Assembly: GCF_009720625.1 (NCBI RefSeq)
Contig: NZ_CP046266.1
Span: 379,501-443,500 of the forward strand
Source: Metabacillus sediminilitoris
Lineage (GTDB): Bacteria > Bacillota > Bacilli > Bacillales > Bacillaceae
Reading direction: 5' to 3'
DNA length: 64,000 nt
A program made the position numbers and the translations under genes. The notes below the pieces were generated by a model that was given only the letters and a program-made list of their open reading frames with translations, did not search any database and was not told where the DNA came from. Positions 34,293-43,138 of the stretch are shown piece by piece. Within the stretch, counting starts at the first letter, position 1; the number at the start of each line of letters is the position of its first letter.

Positions 34293-35804
34293 ATGTTGAG
34301 TACGTTGTTAGAAATGAAAGCTATTTCGATTGAATTTCCAGGAATAAGAGCATTAAATTCAGTCGGTTTTTCAATAAAAACTGGGACAACACATGCACTT
34401 ATCGGTGCGAATGGTGCTGGAAAGTCAACGTTAATGAAAGTCTTATCAGGTGCTTATGATCATTACACAGGTGATATATTAATTGATCAAAAGCAAGTGA
34501 ATATCCGAACACCAAAGGATGCGCAAAGCAGCGGTATTCAAATTGTTCATCAAGAGGTAGACACAGCATTAATTTCTTATTTAACAGTAGGGGAAAATAT
34601 TCTGTTATCCAAAACTGTTAATGATAAGGGGAGAAGCTTCTTTGTAAATTGGAAGAACCTTCATGAAGAAGCAACAGATATTCTGCAAAGCTTACACATA
34701 AATGTATCTTCCAAAAGATTAGTTAGCGAATTATCCTTGGCAGAAAAACAAATGGTGCTAATTGCAAGAACAGTTTCAACAAATTGCCGCTTTCTCATTT
34801 TAGACGAACCAACGGCCCCGTTAAGCCATTCAGAAACAAAGGAGCTCTTTCGTATTGTGAAGGAGCTGAAAGACAAAGGTGTAGGAATTATCTTTATATC
34901 GCATCGCCTTCCTGAAATATTTGAGATTTGTGAAGAGATTACAATTATGAGGAATGGAAAGGTTGTGACACATGAGTTAATTTCGAATACTACACCAAAT
35001 AAGGTCGTGGAACTAATGTTAGGAAGGGAACTTACAGAACAATTTCCTCAAAAATCTTTATCTTTCGTGACGGGTGAAGCCATTTTTGAAGTGAAAAATC
35101 TTTGCGATTCAGATAAATTAACAAATATATCTTTAACAGTGAATAAAGGTGAAATTGTTGGGATAGCAGGTTTAGTTGGCGCAGGGAAAACAGAATTATG
35201 TAAGGCATTATTTGGCGAAACAAAAATAAAGACTGGAGAAGTAAAACTGCATGGAAAGGTATTGCGCTTATCTAATCCATATCAAGCAGTTAAGCAAGGA
35301 ATCGCATTAGTTCCGGAGGAAAGAAGAAAAGAAGGAATTCTCGTTATGGAATCTGTCTCGACAAATTTAACGGCAGCGAATTTAGGGCGTTTTACAAAAC
35401 GTTTGGGTTTTATAAATAGAAAGGCAGAAAGAAGCACATCATTAGAGCTCATTGAGCGCCTTGGGATAAAAACACCTTCAGAAGAAGCAATGGTTCAACA
35501 TTTATCTGGGGGAAATCAGCAAAAAATCGCAATTGGCAAATGGTTAATCGCTGATGCTGATGTATATATCTTTGATGAACCGACAAAAGGAGTCGATGTC
35601 GGGGCTAAAAAAGATATTTTTGAACTCATTTTAGAACTTGCCAACAAAGGAAAAGCGATCATTTATGCTTCCTCTGAGCTTTCAGAGATAATTGGGATTA
35701 CGAATCGTTTATATGTTCTATATGATGGACAAGTCGCTAAGGAAATAGAAACAAACGTAACAAACGAAGAAGAGCTACTATTTTATTCAACAGGAGGGAA
35801 GTAA
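34293..35804 (+). CDS. Rbs-type ABC transporter ATPase (two nucleotide-binding domains)
   Basis: A 503-residue RbsA/MglA-like protein with two NBDs: Walker A GANGAGKSTLMK (about 37-48) and the degenerate GLVGAGKTELCK (about 292); signature VSELSLAEKQM and HLSGGNQQKIAIG; Walker B FLILDEPTAPL and VYIFDEPTKGVD. It energises import with the permease downstream, which starts 3 bases after the stop. ATG at 34293 with AAAGGAGG. Substrate as discussed for the binding protein. Confidence 0.93.
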   Translation: MLSTLLEMKAISIEFPGIRALNSVGFSIKTGTTHALIGANGAGKSTLMKVLSGAYDHYTGDILIDQKQVNIRTPKDAQSSGIQIVHQEVDTALISYLTVGENILLSKTVNDKGRSFFVNWKNLHEEATDILQSLHINVSSKRLVSELSLAEKQMVLIARTVSTNCRFLILDEPTAPLSHSETKELFRIVKELKDKGVGIIFISHRLPEIFEICEEITIMRNGKVVTHELISNTTPNKVVELMLGRELTEQFPQKSLSFVTGEAIFEVKNLCDSDKLTNISLTVNKGEIVGIAGLVGAGKTELCKALFGETKIKTGEVKLHGKVLRLSNPYQAVKQGIALVPEERRKEGILVMESVSTNLTAANLGRFTKRLGFINRKAERSTSLELIERLGIKTPSEEAMVQHLSGGNQQKIAIGKWLIADADVYIFDEPTKGVDVGAKKDIFELILELANKGKAIIYASSELSEIIGITNRLYVLYDGQVAKEIETNVTNEEELLFYSTGGK

Positions 35805-35806
35805 GG

Positions 35807-36808
35807 ATGAATCAATCACATCCTGTACAAGTGAATAATCCTTCTAAAAGGACATTCGATTTATTCCAATTTTTATATAAATATGGAACAATCCTAACAA
35901 TCTTTCTCTTAATCATCATATTTGCCGCTACGAATCCATCGTTTATTCAAGGTAATAATATAATTAATATTTTACGTTCTATTTCGATTGTGACAATTAT
36001 CGCGATTGGAATCACCATTTCTCTCGCTGTAAATGGATTTGATTTATCAGTTGGTTCTGTAGCCTCTCTATCGAATGCAATCGTCATTTCAATGTTTGTG
36101 TGGTTTTCGCAAAATACGGTTGTGGCTATTTTTTCGGCTATTGTAGCTTCACTGCTTGTCGGAGCCTTAAATTCATTTGTCATTGTAAAGCTAAAGGTTC
36201 CGGATATGCTTATAACGCTGGCGACTATGTTCATTGTACAAGGGATAGCACTCACGTACACAAAAGGAGCAACAGTATCGCAAAATATGGTAATGCCTGA
36301 CGGAACCTTTTCAACAGGAATCATCAGTCCTCTTTTTGAAAAAATTGGTCAAGTACCATGGATTATCCTTATAATGGTCGTTGTTGTTGTTGTCGTTCAT
36401 GTTTTCCTAACTTACACAAAACATGGACGTTATATGTATGTGATTGGCGGTAATATCGAAGCGGCTAGGTTAACAGGAATTCCTGTTAATAAATATAAAG
36501 TAATCGCCTATTTGTTATCAGCATTATTTGCTGCAATTGGCGGGATTGTCCTTGCTTCTCGCGTGATGACAGCTGAAATAAATGCGGGATCTCCTTATTT
36601 AATGGATTCAGTTGCTGCTGCGTTTATCGGATTTTCTGTTTTAGGTGCAGGAAAGCCAAATGCATTTGGCACTTTTATTGGGGCTGTTTTAATCGGTATT
36701 CTTCAAAACGGACTTGTGATGATGTCTGTACCTTACTTTGCAATGGATATCGTAAAAGGGACAGTACTTGCATTTGCACTTGCGCTTACTTATTACAGAA
36801 AAAAATAA
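35807..36808 (+). CDS. Rbs-type ABC transporter permease
   Basis: A 333-residue RbsC-like membrane protein with about 10 TM segments. Characteristic motifs: GFDLSVGSVASLSNAIV, TLATMFIVQGIALTYTKG, GGNIEAARLTGIPVNKYKV and FGTFIGAVLIGILQNGLVMM. Last gene of the SAM-riboswitch operon, with an AGGAGGGAAG SD inside the end of the ATPase gene. No clear terminator follows. Confidence 0.93.
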   Translation: MNQSHPVQVNNPSKRTFDLFQFLYKYGTILTIFLLIIIFAATNPSFIQGNNIINILRSISIVTIIAIGITISLAVNGFDLSVGSVASLSNAIVISMFVWFSQNTVVAIFSAIVASLLVGALNSFVIVKLKVPDMLITLATMFIVQGIALTYTKGATVSQNMVMPDGTFSTGIISPLFEKIGQVPWIILIMVVVVVVVHVFLTYTKHGRYMYVIGGNIEAARLTGIPVNKYKVIAYLLSALFAAIGGIVLASRVMTAEINAGSPYLMDSVAAAFIGFSVLGAGKPNAFGTFIGAVLIGILQNGLVMMSVPYFAMDIVKGTVLAFALALTYYRKK

Positions 36809-37039
36809 CGGGATGGATTTTTCCATTTGAAGCACATTTGTTACCAATTTAGAGCATACTGTATAGAGGATATGGAGGCTATATGCTAGTCTCCTGCATG
36901 GCTTAAAAGTTACAATGTATTGTCCTTTCTGGATAAACAAATGTATTTATGCAGAAGAAATTTCTTGATTAATTAAGCAAAACGGGCGATAATAAAACAT
37001 ATTATTGACTGAAAATTTTAAATTGTAGGAGATGTGGAA
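36809..37039 (+). promoter_or_regulatory. Leader of aspartate kinase with CodY-like box
   Basis: TATTGACTGAAAATT at 37003-37017 matches the CodY box AATTTTCWGAAAATT at 12 of 15 positions and lies just before the SD. No lysine riboswitch or T-box is visible in this 230-base gap. Confidence 0.4.
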
Positions 37040-38401
37040 ATGAAGGTTGTAAAGTTCGGAGGTTCTTCCTTAGCGTCAGGGGAACAACTTAAAAAAGTAC
37101 TGCAAATCGTTGTCTCAGATCCAGATAGAAAAATCGTAGTAGTCTCAGCTCCTGGGAAACGTTATTCCGACGATATTAAAGTGACTGATTTATTAATTGA
37201 GTGTGCCAAAAAGCATTTAAATAATGATCATGCTGAACCTGTTTTTGCGGCGATCATCGAGAGATACGCATGCATTGCAAAAGAATTATCAATTTCCCTC
37301 GATATTATAGAGAAAATTTCTAATGATTTAAAGGATATTCTTAACGGAGATAAGAGTAAGCCAGAAAGTTATTTAGATGCAGTGAAAGCAAGTGGAGAGG
37401 ACAATAATGCGAAGCTTATTGCTGCTTATTTTCAACATCATGGTGTTGAAGCACACTATGTAAATCCAAAGGATGCAGGATTACTAGTTTCAGATGAACC
37501 TGGAAATGCGCAAGTTTTGCCGGAGTCTTATGATAATTTATATAAATTGCGTGAAAGATCAGGAATCATTGTCTTTCCAGGATTTTTTGGATACACAAAG
37601 AGCGGTGAAGTTCTTACGTTCTCAAGAAGTGGCTCAGATATTACAGGTTCTATTTTAGCTAACGGAATAAAAGCGGATTTATATGAAAACTTTACAGATG
37701 TGGATGCTGTTTACTCTGTTAACCCAACGATTGTAAAAAATCCAAAGGAGATTAAAGAGCTAACATACCGTGAAATGCGCGAGCTTTCATACGCAGGGTT
37801 TTCTGTTTTTCATGATGAAGCTTTAATACCAGCATTCCGTGCAGGTATTCCTGTAAATGTAAAGAATACAAATAACCCATCTGCACCGGGAACAAGAATT
37901 GTTAATGAACGAACTAATTCGAACGGTCCTGTCATCGGAATTGCAAGTGATAAAGGGTTTTGCAGTATTTATGTGAGCAAATACTTAATGAACAGAGAAA
38001 TCGGCTTCGGTCGTAAACTGCTGCAAATTTTAGAAGATTTCGGTTTAACATATGAGCACACACCATCAGGTATTGATGATGTAACAGTTATTTTAAGACA
38101 AGATCAAATGGATGAAGAAATGGAAAAAGCAATCCAAGACCGTATTATGACTGAATTACATGCAGACGAAGTGATCATAGAACATAACCTTACATTGATT
38201 ATGGTTGTTGGTGAAGGAATGCGTCATAATGTCGGTACGACAGCACGTGCATCAAAAGCACTTGCTAATGCAGGTGTAAATATTGAAATGATTAATCAAG
38301 GTTCATCAGAAGTTAGCATGATGTTTGGGGTAAAAGAATTGCAGGAAAAACGAGCTGTTCAAGCCCTTTATAATGAGTTTTTTGTAGCTGTGCCAGTTTA
38401 A
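37040..38401 (+). CDS. Aspartate kinase, single-chain (ThrD/YclM type)
   Basis: A 453-residue protein: N-terminal amino acid kinase domain (MKVVKFGGSSLASGEQL, IVVVSAPGKRYSDDIKVTDL, FSRSGSDITGSILANG) and two C-terminal ACT domains (GFCSIYVSKYLMNREIGFG; LIMVVGEGMRHNVGTTARAS). It phosphorylates aspartate at the entry of the Lys/Thr/Met pathway. The roughly 450-residue, no-internal-start form and the VVVSAPGKR segment match B. subtilis YclM rather than LysC (two-subunit type). ATG at 37040 with AGGAG; the GTG at 37034 is rejected. Confidence 0.92.
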   Translation: MKVVKFGGSSLASGEQLKKVLQIVVSDPDRKIVVVSAPGKRYSDDIKVTDLLIECAKKHLNNDHAEPVFAAIIERYACIAKELSISLDIIEKISNDLKDILNGDKSKPESYLDAVKASGEDNNAKLIAAYFQHHGVEAHYVNPKDAGLLVSDEPGNAQVLPESYDNLYKLRERSGIIVFPGFFGYTKSGEVLTFSRSGSDITGSILANGIKADLYENFTDVDAVYSVNPTIVKNPKEIKELTYREMRELSYAGFSVFHDEALIPAFRAGIPVNVKNTNNPSAPGTRIVNERTNSNGPVIGIASDKGFCSIYVSKYLMNREIGFGRKLLQILEDFGLTYEHTPSGIDDVTVILRQDQMDEEMEKAIQDRIMTELHADEVIIEHNLTLIMVVGEGMRHNVGTTARASKALANAGVNIEMINQGSSEVSMMFGVKELQEKRAVQALYNEFFVAVPV

Positions 38402-38418
38402 TTGTTAGAAATAAAGAA

Positions 38419-38451
38419 TAAAGATGCTAGGTTAACCTAGTGTCTTTTTTG
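38419..38451 (+). terminator. Terminator of aspartate kinase gene
   Basis: AAGATGCTAGG-TTAA-CCTAGTGTCTT with a T-run. Confidence 0.78.
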
Positions 38452-38730
38452 TTGTTTTCATAAGCATTGCAATATTGGCTTAATAATGAAATATGCGAAA
38501 ACAATAAATTGTCTATATTCGATAGTATTGCTTGAACAAAATAATTTTTTCCTGTTGAATTTTTTTGTCCCAACTCATAAAGTTATAAACCAAACACTAA
38601 TTTTCTACAGGTTTGAGTCGACCGGACTATGCTGAATCTTTATCACAAACATTTATCTTGAATTCGTTACAATCTAAACAACAATCTTTTAAAAAGGAAA
38701 AATTTGTAGCTATATAACAGTATTAGGAAT

Positions 38731-38875
38731 GGTTGATTAAAAACGAGAGGATGCACGATGACCGTGGGGCGGGAGGTGAGCCTCCTCGGAGCTAGCGCCT
38801 GCATGAGTCTCATCTGTCCCGCTGCTCCCGTAGTAGTCTCGCATATCCGTTCCAATCAACCTAAATAGTTTTTGT
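38731..38875 (+). repeat. GC-rich palindromic repeat (copy C)
   Basis: Starts GGTTGATTAAAAACGAGAGG and ends TTCCAATCAACC, with the same interior as copy B (ATGCACGATGACCG, GAGCCTCCTCGG, GCCTGCATGAGTCTCATCTG). The right flank CTAAATAGTTTTTG recalls copies B and D. It lies in the 630-base gap between the kinase and the sucrose regulator; the remainder of the gap shows nothing else. Confidence 0.85.
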
Positions 38876-39033
38876 TCAAGGAACCTATTTAAAAGCAACT
38901 ATCTTTTAGAAAACAGCCTTTAAAAAAGAGGCCTTTTTATTTGCTGTTTTAAAAATCAGTTTCAACTATTATTAGATAAGTTGATTTCGTGTATACTTGT
39001 TACAAGCAAATTAAAGTTGGAGTTGTATTAAAG

Positions 39034-40014
39034 ATGACAATTGGAGAAATTGCAAAACTAGCTGGTGTTGCAAAAAGTACAGTTTCGCGGTATTTGAATG
39101 GCGGATCTGTTGGTGAACGTACAAAAATAAAAATTGAGCGTGTTATTAAAGAGACTGGATATGTTCCTAATACATTTGCTCGTAGCTTAAAAGCGAAGAA
39201 GACGAATATTATTGGCACAATTGTTCCTAGGCTTAATTCTTATGCAACATCTCAAACATTAATCGGAATTGATGAGCAACTAAGAGAACAGAATTATCAG
39301 TTACTCATATCAAATACTAGTCAAGATATTAAACGCGAAATTGAAAGTATCTATACATTAGCAAATCAAAAAATTGCAGGAATCATTCTGTTGGCGACAC
39401 GATTAACAGATGAGCACTTTGAAGCCTTTCAAAAAATAGATGTCCCAGTATTGTTAGTTGGGCAGCAAGATCCACGTTGCTATAGTTTAATCCATAATGA
39501 TGAAGAAGCTGGGTATGAGCTTGGGAGATATATTATTGGTCAAGGTCACAGAAAAATTGCTTATCTTGGGGTGACAGAAGAAGATATAGCAGTTGGAGTG
39601 AAAAGGAAACTTGGATTTAAAAAAGCTATCTCACATGAAAGTGATTGCGAGGTTACCTATTTTGAAACAAGCTTTAATTTAAAAGAAGCAATAAAAAAGT
39701 TTCCTGAAATCTATGTAACCTACAAACCTTCGATTATTGTCTGTGCAACTGATAATATTGCTCTTGGTGTATTAAAGGCAGCACAAATGGAAGGATTACA
39801 TGTACCAGAAGATTTATCGATTACAGGATTTGGCGGCTATGAGGTGACAGAAATAACTCATCCTAGTATAACGACAGCAAAATTTAACTATAAGGAAGCA
39901 GGTGTTCTAGCAGCTAAAAATATTGTGAAATTGGTTAATAATGAAGAAATAGAAAAGATTACCGTTTCAAATTTCGACATGATTATTAGAGAGAGTGTTG
40001 ACAAACTTAACTAG
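39034..40014 (+). CDS. scrR: LacI family sucrose operon repressor
   Basis: A 326-residue LacI/GalR protein: N-terminal HTH (MTIGEIAKLAGVAKSTVSRY), hinge RSLKAKKTNIIGTIVP and a periplasmic-binding-like effector domain. It is immediately upstream of, and same strand as, the sucrose PTS gene, and GGAACCGGTTCC operators lie between them, so it almost certainly represses scrA-scrB-scrK and is relieved by a sucrose or fructose phosphate. The ATG at 39034 has GGAG upstream. The sucrose operon promoter -35 lies inside its 3' end. Confidence 0.9.
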   Translation: MTIGEIAKLAGVAKSTVSRYLNGGSVGERTKIKIERVIKETGYVPNTFARSLKAKKTNIIGTIVPRLNSYATSQTLIGIDEQLREQNYQLLISNTSQDIKREIESIYTLANQKIAGIILLATRLTDEHFEAFQKIDVPVLLVGQQDPRCYSLIHNDEEAGYELGRYIIGQGHRKIAYLGVTEEDIAVGVKRKLGFKKAISHESDCEVTYFETSFNLKEAIKKFPEIYVTYKPSIIVCATDNIALGVLKAAQMEGLHVPEDLSITGFGGYEVTEITHPSITTAKFNYKEAGVLAAKNIVKLVNNEEIEKITVSNFDMIIRESVDKLN

Positions 40015-40026
40015 AATTTATATACT
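39998..40026 (+). promoter_or_regulatory. Sigma-A promoter of the sucrose operon
   Basis: Consensus -35 TTGACA (39998-40003), 17-bp spacer, -10 TATACT (40021-40026). The expected start point falls at the first operator (40033). Confidence 0.85.
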
Positions 40027-40032
40027 ATTAAT

Positions 40033-40044
40033 GGAACCGGTTCC
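40033..40044. promoter_or_regulatory. ScrR operator O1
   Basis: A perfect palindrome GGAACCGGTTCC overlapping the predicted transcription start, suited to block initiation. Confidence 0.85.
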
Positions 40045-40070
40045 ACGACCGGTTTATAAATTAATCATGA

Positions 40071-40086
40071 TTGAAACCGGTACCAT
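40071..40086. promoter_or_regulatory. Operator O2 / CcpA cre site
   Basis: TTGAAACCGGTACCAT fits the cre consensus WTGNAANCGNWNNCAW at every defined position and is a degenerate version of O1. Its centre is 40 bp from O1. Carbon catabolite repression by CcpA is plausible. Confidence 0.65.
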
Positions 40087-40105
40087 ATATTTTTTATAAA
40101 AGAAT

Positions 40106-40117
40106 GGAACCGGTTCC
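40106..40117. promoter_or_regulatory. ScrR operator O3
   Basis: A second perfect GGAACCGGTTCC, centred 73 bp (about seven helical turns) from O1, allowing looping by a tetramer or cooperative dimers. Confidence 0.8.
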
Positions 40118-40147
40118 GTAAAACTTATAAGGGTAAGGGGGATAACA

Positions 40148-41572
40148 ATGAACTATTCACAAATTGCAAAACAAATAGTAGATGCAATTGGCGGAAAAGA
40201 AAATGTTTCTGCTGCAGCACATTGTGCGACAAGACTTCGTCTCGTTTTAAATGATGAAGAAAAAGTTAATCAAGCAAAGTTAGATGAGATGGATATTGTT
40301 AAGGGTACATTCTCAACAGGTGGACAATACCAGATCATTTTAGGAGCCGGAATTGTAAATGAAGTGTACAAGGAGCTGTCAAAGCTTACTGGCATGGGAG
40401 AAATGTCCACAAAAGAAGTAAGTAGTGCGGGTTCTAAGAAAATGAATCCTCTCCAGCGTTTTGTAAAGATGCTGTCAGATATTTTTGTGCCAATCATTCC
40501 AGCAATTGTAGCTGGTGGTTTATTAATGGGAATTAATAATTTATTAACAGCTCAAGACTTATTTATTGAAGGAATGTCACTTGTTGAGGCAAATCCCGGA
40601 ATGGCTGATTTAGCAGCACTTATTAATACATTTGCAAATGCGGCTTTTGTTTTTTTACCTATCTTAATTGGATTTTCAGCAACACAACGATTTGGTGGTA
40701 ACCCTTATTTAGGAGCAACACTTGGGATGTTAATGGTTCACCCCGACTTATTAAATGGCTGGGGATATGGTGAGGCATTAACAAATGGGGAAATACCTGT
40801 TTGGAATATTTTTGGATATGAGATTGCAAAGATAGGCTATCAAGGTACAGTTTTACCGGTTTTAGTAGCATCATTTATTTTAGCAAAAATTGAAACCAAT
40901 TTACGTAAAATAACACCGTCATCATTAGATAATCTATTAACACCGTTATTATCTATTTTTATTACTGGTCTCTTAACATTCACATTAGTAGGACCTATTA
41001 CTAGAACTGCAGGAAACCTATTATCAGATGGACTTATTTGGTTATACGATACAACTGGCTTCATTGGAGCAGCATTGTTCGGTTTAGCATATGCACCGAT
41101 TGTTATTACTGGTATGCATCATAGCTTTATTGCAGTTGAAACACAATTACTAGCTGATATTGCAAAAACAGGAGGGTCTTTCATTTTCCCTGTTGCTGCT
41201 ATGTCAAATGTAGCGCAAGGAGCTGCAACTCTTGCTGTATTATTAATAGCTCGTGATGCAAAAGTAAAAGGTGTAGCGTCAGCAGCAGGTATTTCAGCAC
41301 TACTAGGTATAACTGAACCAGCTATGTTTGGTGTTAACTTGAAGCTGCGTTATCCATTCATTGCTGCAATAATTGGAGCAGCTGCAGGTTCAGGTTTTAT
41401 GTCACTGTTTCATGTTAAAGCAATCGCTTTAGGTGCTGCAGGACTACCAGGTGTTATTTCAATTAAACCTGGTACGATCACATTTTATGTGTTAGGTATG
41501 CTCATCTCATGTGCAGTTGCTTTTATCGTAACAATTGTATTAGGAAAAAGAGCTGCTAAAAAACAAGGATAA
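40148..41572 (+). CDS. scrA: Sucrose-specific PTS enzyme IIBC
   Basis: A 474-residue protein with an N-terminal IIB domain (AAHCATRLRLVLND, phosphorylated Cys near residue 26) and a C-terminal IIC membrane domain of about 10 TM segments (GITEPAMFGVNLKLRYPF near residue 390, GMHHSFIAVE). No IIA domain, so it relies on a separate IIA(Glc)-type protein, as in B. subtilis SacP. It imports sucrose as sucrose-6-phosphate, the substrate of the next gene. The ATG at 40148 follows AAGGGGG. Confidence 0.93.
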   Translation: MNYSQIAKQIVDAIGGKENVSAAAHCATRLRLVLNDEEKVNQAKLDEMDIVKGTFSTGGQYQIILGAGIVNEVYKELSKLTGMGEMSTKEVSSAGSKKMNPLQRFVKMLSDIFVPIIPAIVAGGLLMGINNLLTAQDLFIEGMSLVEANPGMADLAALINTFANAAFVFLPILIGFSATQRFGGNPYLGATLGMLMVHPDLLNGWGYGEALTNGEIPVWNIFGYEIAKIGYQGTVLPVLVASFILAKIETNLRKITPSSLDNLLTPLLSIFITGLLTFTLVGPITRTAGNLLSDGLIWLYDTTGFIGAALFGLAYAPIVITGMHHSFIAVETQLLADIAKTGGSFIFPVAAMSNVAQGAATLAVLLIARDAKVKGVASAAGISALLGITEPAMFGVNLKLRYPFIAAIIGAAAGSGFMSLFHVKAIALGAAGLPGVISIKPGTITFYVLGMLISCAVAFIVTIVLGKRAAKKQG

Positions 41573-41586
41573 TTTAACAATTTAGA

Positions 41587-41607
41587 GGGGAATCTACATG
41601 ATTCTCC
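41587..41607 (+). other. Intercistronic hairpin between scrA and scrB
   Basis: GGGGAATC-TACAT-GATTCTCC (one mismatch), with no T-tract. It could stabilise the upstream mRNA; not a convincing terminator. Confidence 0.4.
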
Positions 41608-41651
41608 TGTCTTTATTTCTAAGGTTATGAATACTAAGCATGAGGAGAACG

Positions 41652-43121
41652 ATGAATATGGAATGGACAAGAGAAATGAGATATCGTCGACTTGAAAATG
41701 CAAGCAAGGAAGAGATTGAAACAATCACAAAAAAGGTAAAAAACTGCGAGTGGAGACAAAGCTATCATATACAGCCCACAACTGGGTTATTGAATGATCC
41801 GAATGGATTTTCTTATTTCAATGGTGAATATCATTTATTTTATCAATGGTTCCCACTTGGCCCAGTTCATGGACTAAAATATTGGTACCATACAAAATCA
41901 AAGGACTTGGTTCATTGGGAAAATGTTGGGGTTGCAATAAAGCCAGATCATGATTATGACAGTCATGGTGCCTATTCTGGCAGTGCAATCGAGCATGAAA
42001 ATCACTTGTATTTAATGTATACAGGGAATACTCGCAATAAGCAGTGGGAGCGCCATCCTTATCAAGTAATGGCTGTTATGAATAAACAGGGGAAGATTAT
42101 TAAGTCTCAATCTCCAGTTATAGCAGATGTGCCTGAAGGCTATACTGACCATTTTAGAGATCCAAAGATATGGAAATCAGGTGATACATTTTATGTGGTA
42201 ATCGGTGCTCAAAGGGCGAATTCTACTGGTTGTGCAGTTCTATATAAATCAATCAATTTGTCAGATTGGACTTTTTTAGGTGAAATGAAAACAGATTTGG
42301 AGCATTTCGGTTATATGTGGGAGTGTCCTGATTACTTTGAATTAGATGGAAACGGAGTTTTTGTTTTTTCACCACAAGGATTAGAACCAAAGGGTGATCA
42401 TTTTCAAAATATCTATCAATCAGGTTATCTAGTAGGTGATAAACTAGATTTACAGACCTTATCTTTTTCTCATGGAGAGTTTCATGAACTTGACCGTGGC
42501 TTTGATTTTTATGCCCCACAAACGACATTATCCTCAGATGGACGTCGTCTTCTAGTTGGCTGGATGGGCCTTCCGGAAATTGACTATCCAACAGATCGAA
42601 ATGATTGGGCACATTGCCTAACCCTCCCAAGAGAGTTAAGCGTAAAAAATGGAAAACTTTTTCAGCAGCCTGCAAAGGAATTAAAGAAGCTGCGAAAAGA
42701 TAAGAGTGAGTTGGAAGCTACCATCACGAATGAAAAACTTAAAGCTTTCAGTGGAAAGAAGTATGAACTAATCTGTGAGGTTCTTGAAAATGATTCAGCC
42801 GTATTTGGTATTGAATTCCGTGCAAAAGGTGATGAAAAAACAGTCATTCAGTATGATGCACATGAAAAAAGGGTTATGTTAGACAGAAGTTTGTCTGGAC
42901 AACCTGTCGGTGAAGCTTTTGGTACAAGACGCCAGTGTTCAATGGAATCAAGAAAAATTAAATTTCATCTATTTGTTGATACATCATCTGTGGAGATTTT
43001 TATTAATAATGGTGAGGAAGTATTTACTAGTAGAATTTTCCCGAAAGCAGATAGTAATGAAATTCGTTTTTTTGCAGAAGGTGGGACTGTTACTTTCATT
43101 GCTAAAAAATGGGATATCTAA
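41652..43121 (+). CDS. scrB: Sucrose-6-phosphate hydrolase (GH32)
   Basis: A 489-residue GH32 enzyme: five-bladed beta-propeller with catalytic motifs GLLNDPNGFSYF (nucleophile Asp), HFRDPKIW (RDP), MWECPDYFEL (acid/base Glu), and a C-terminal beta-sandwich (SSVEIFINNGEEVFTSRIFP). It cleaves sucrose-6-phosphate to glucose-6-phosphate and fructose. GAGGAG lies just upstream; ATG 41652 or 41658 are both reasonable starts. Second structural gene of the sucrose operon, 17 bases before scrK. Confidence 0.93.
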   Translation: MNMEWTREMRYRRLENASKEEIETITKKVKNCEWRQSYHIQPTTGLLNDPNGFSYFNGEYHLFYQWFPLGPVHGLKYWYHTKSKDLVHWENVGVAIKPDHDYDSHGAYSGSAIEHENHLYLMYTGNTRNKQWERHPYQVMAVMNKQGKIIKSQSPVIADVPEGYTDHFRDPKIWKSGDTFYVVIGAQRANSTGCAVLYKSINLSDWTFLGEMKTDLEHFGYMWECPDYFELDGNGVFVFSPQGLEPKGDHFQNIYQSGYLVGDKLDLQTLSFSHGEFHELDRGFDFYAPQTTLSSDGRRLLVGWMGLPEIDYPTDRNDWAHCLTLPRELSVKNGKLFQQPAKELKKLRKDKSELEATITNEKLKAFSGKKYELICEVLENDSAVFGIEFRAKGDEKTVIQYDAHEKRVMLDRSLSGQPVGEAFGTRRQCSMESRKIKFHLFVDTSSVEIFINNGEEVFTSRIFPKADSNEIRFFAEGGTVTFIAKKWDI

Positions 43122-43138
43122 AAAAGAGGTGAAAAATT

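Noticed and set aside
38667..38855. Minus-strand frame over repeat copy C
   Set aside because: Entirely within the repeat; coding appearance comes from GC bias.
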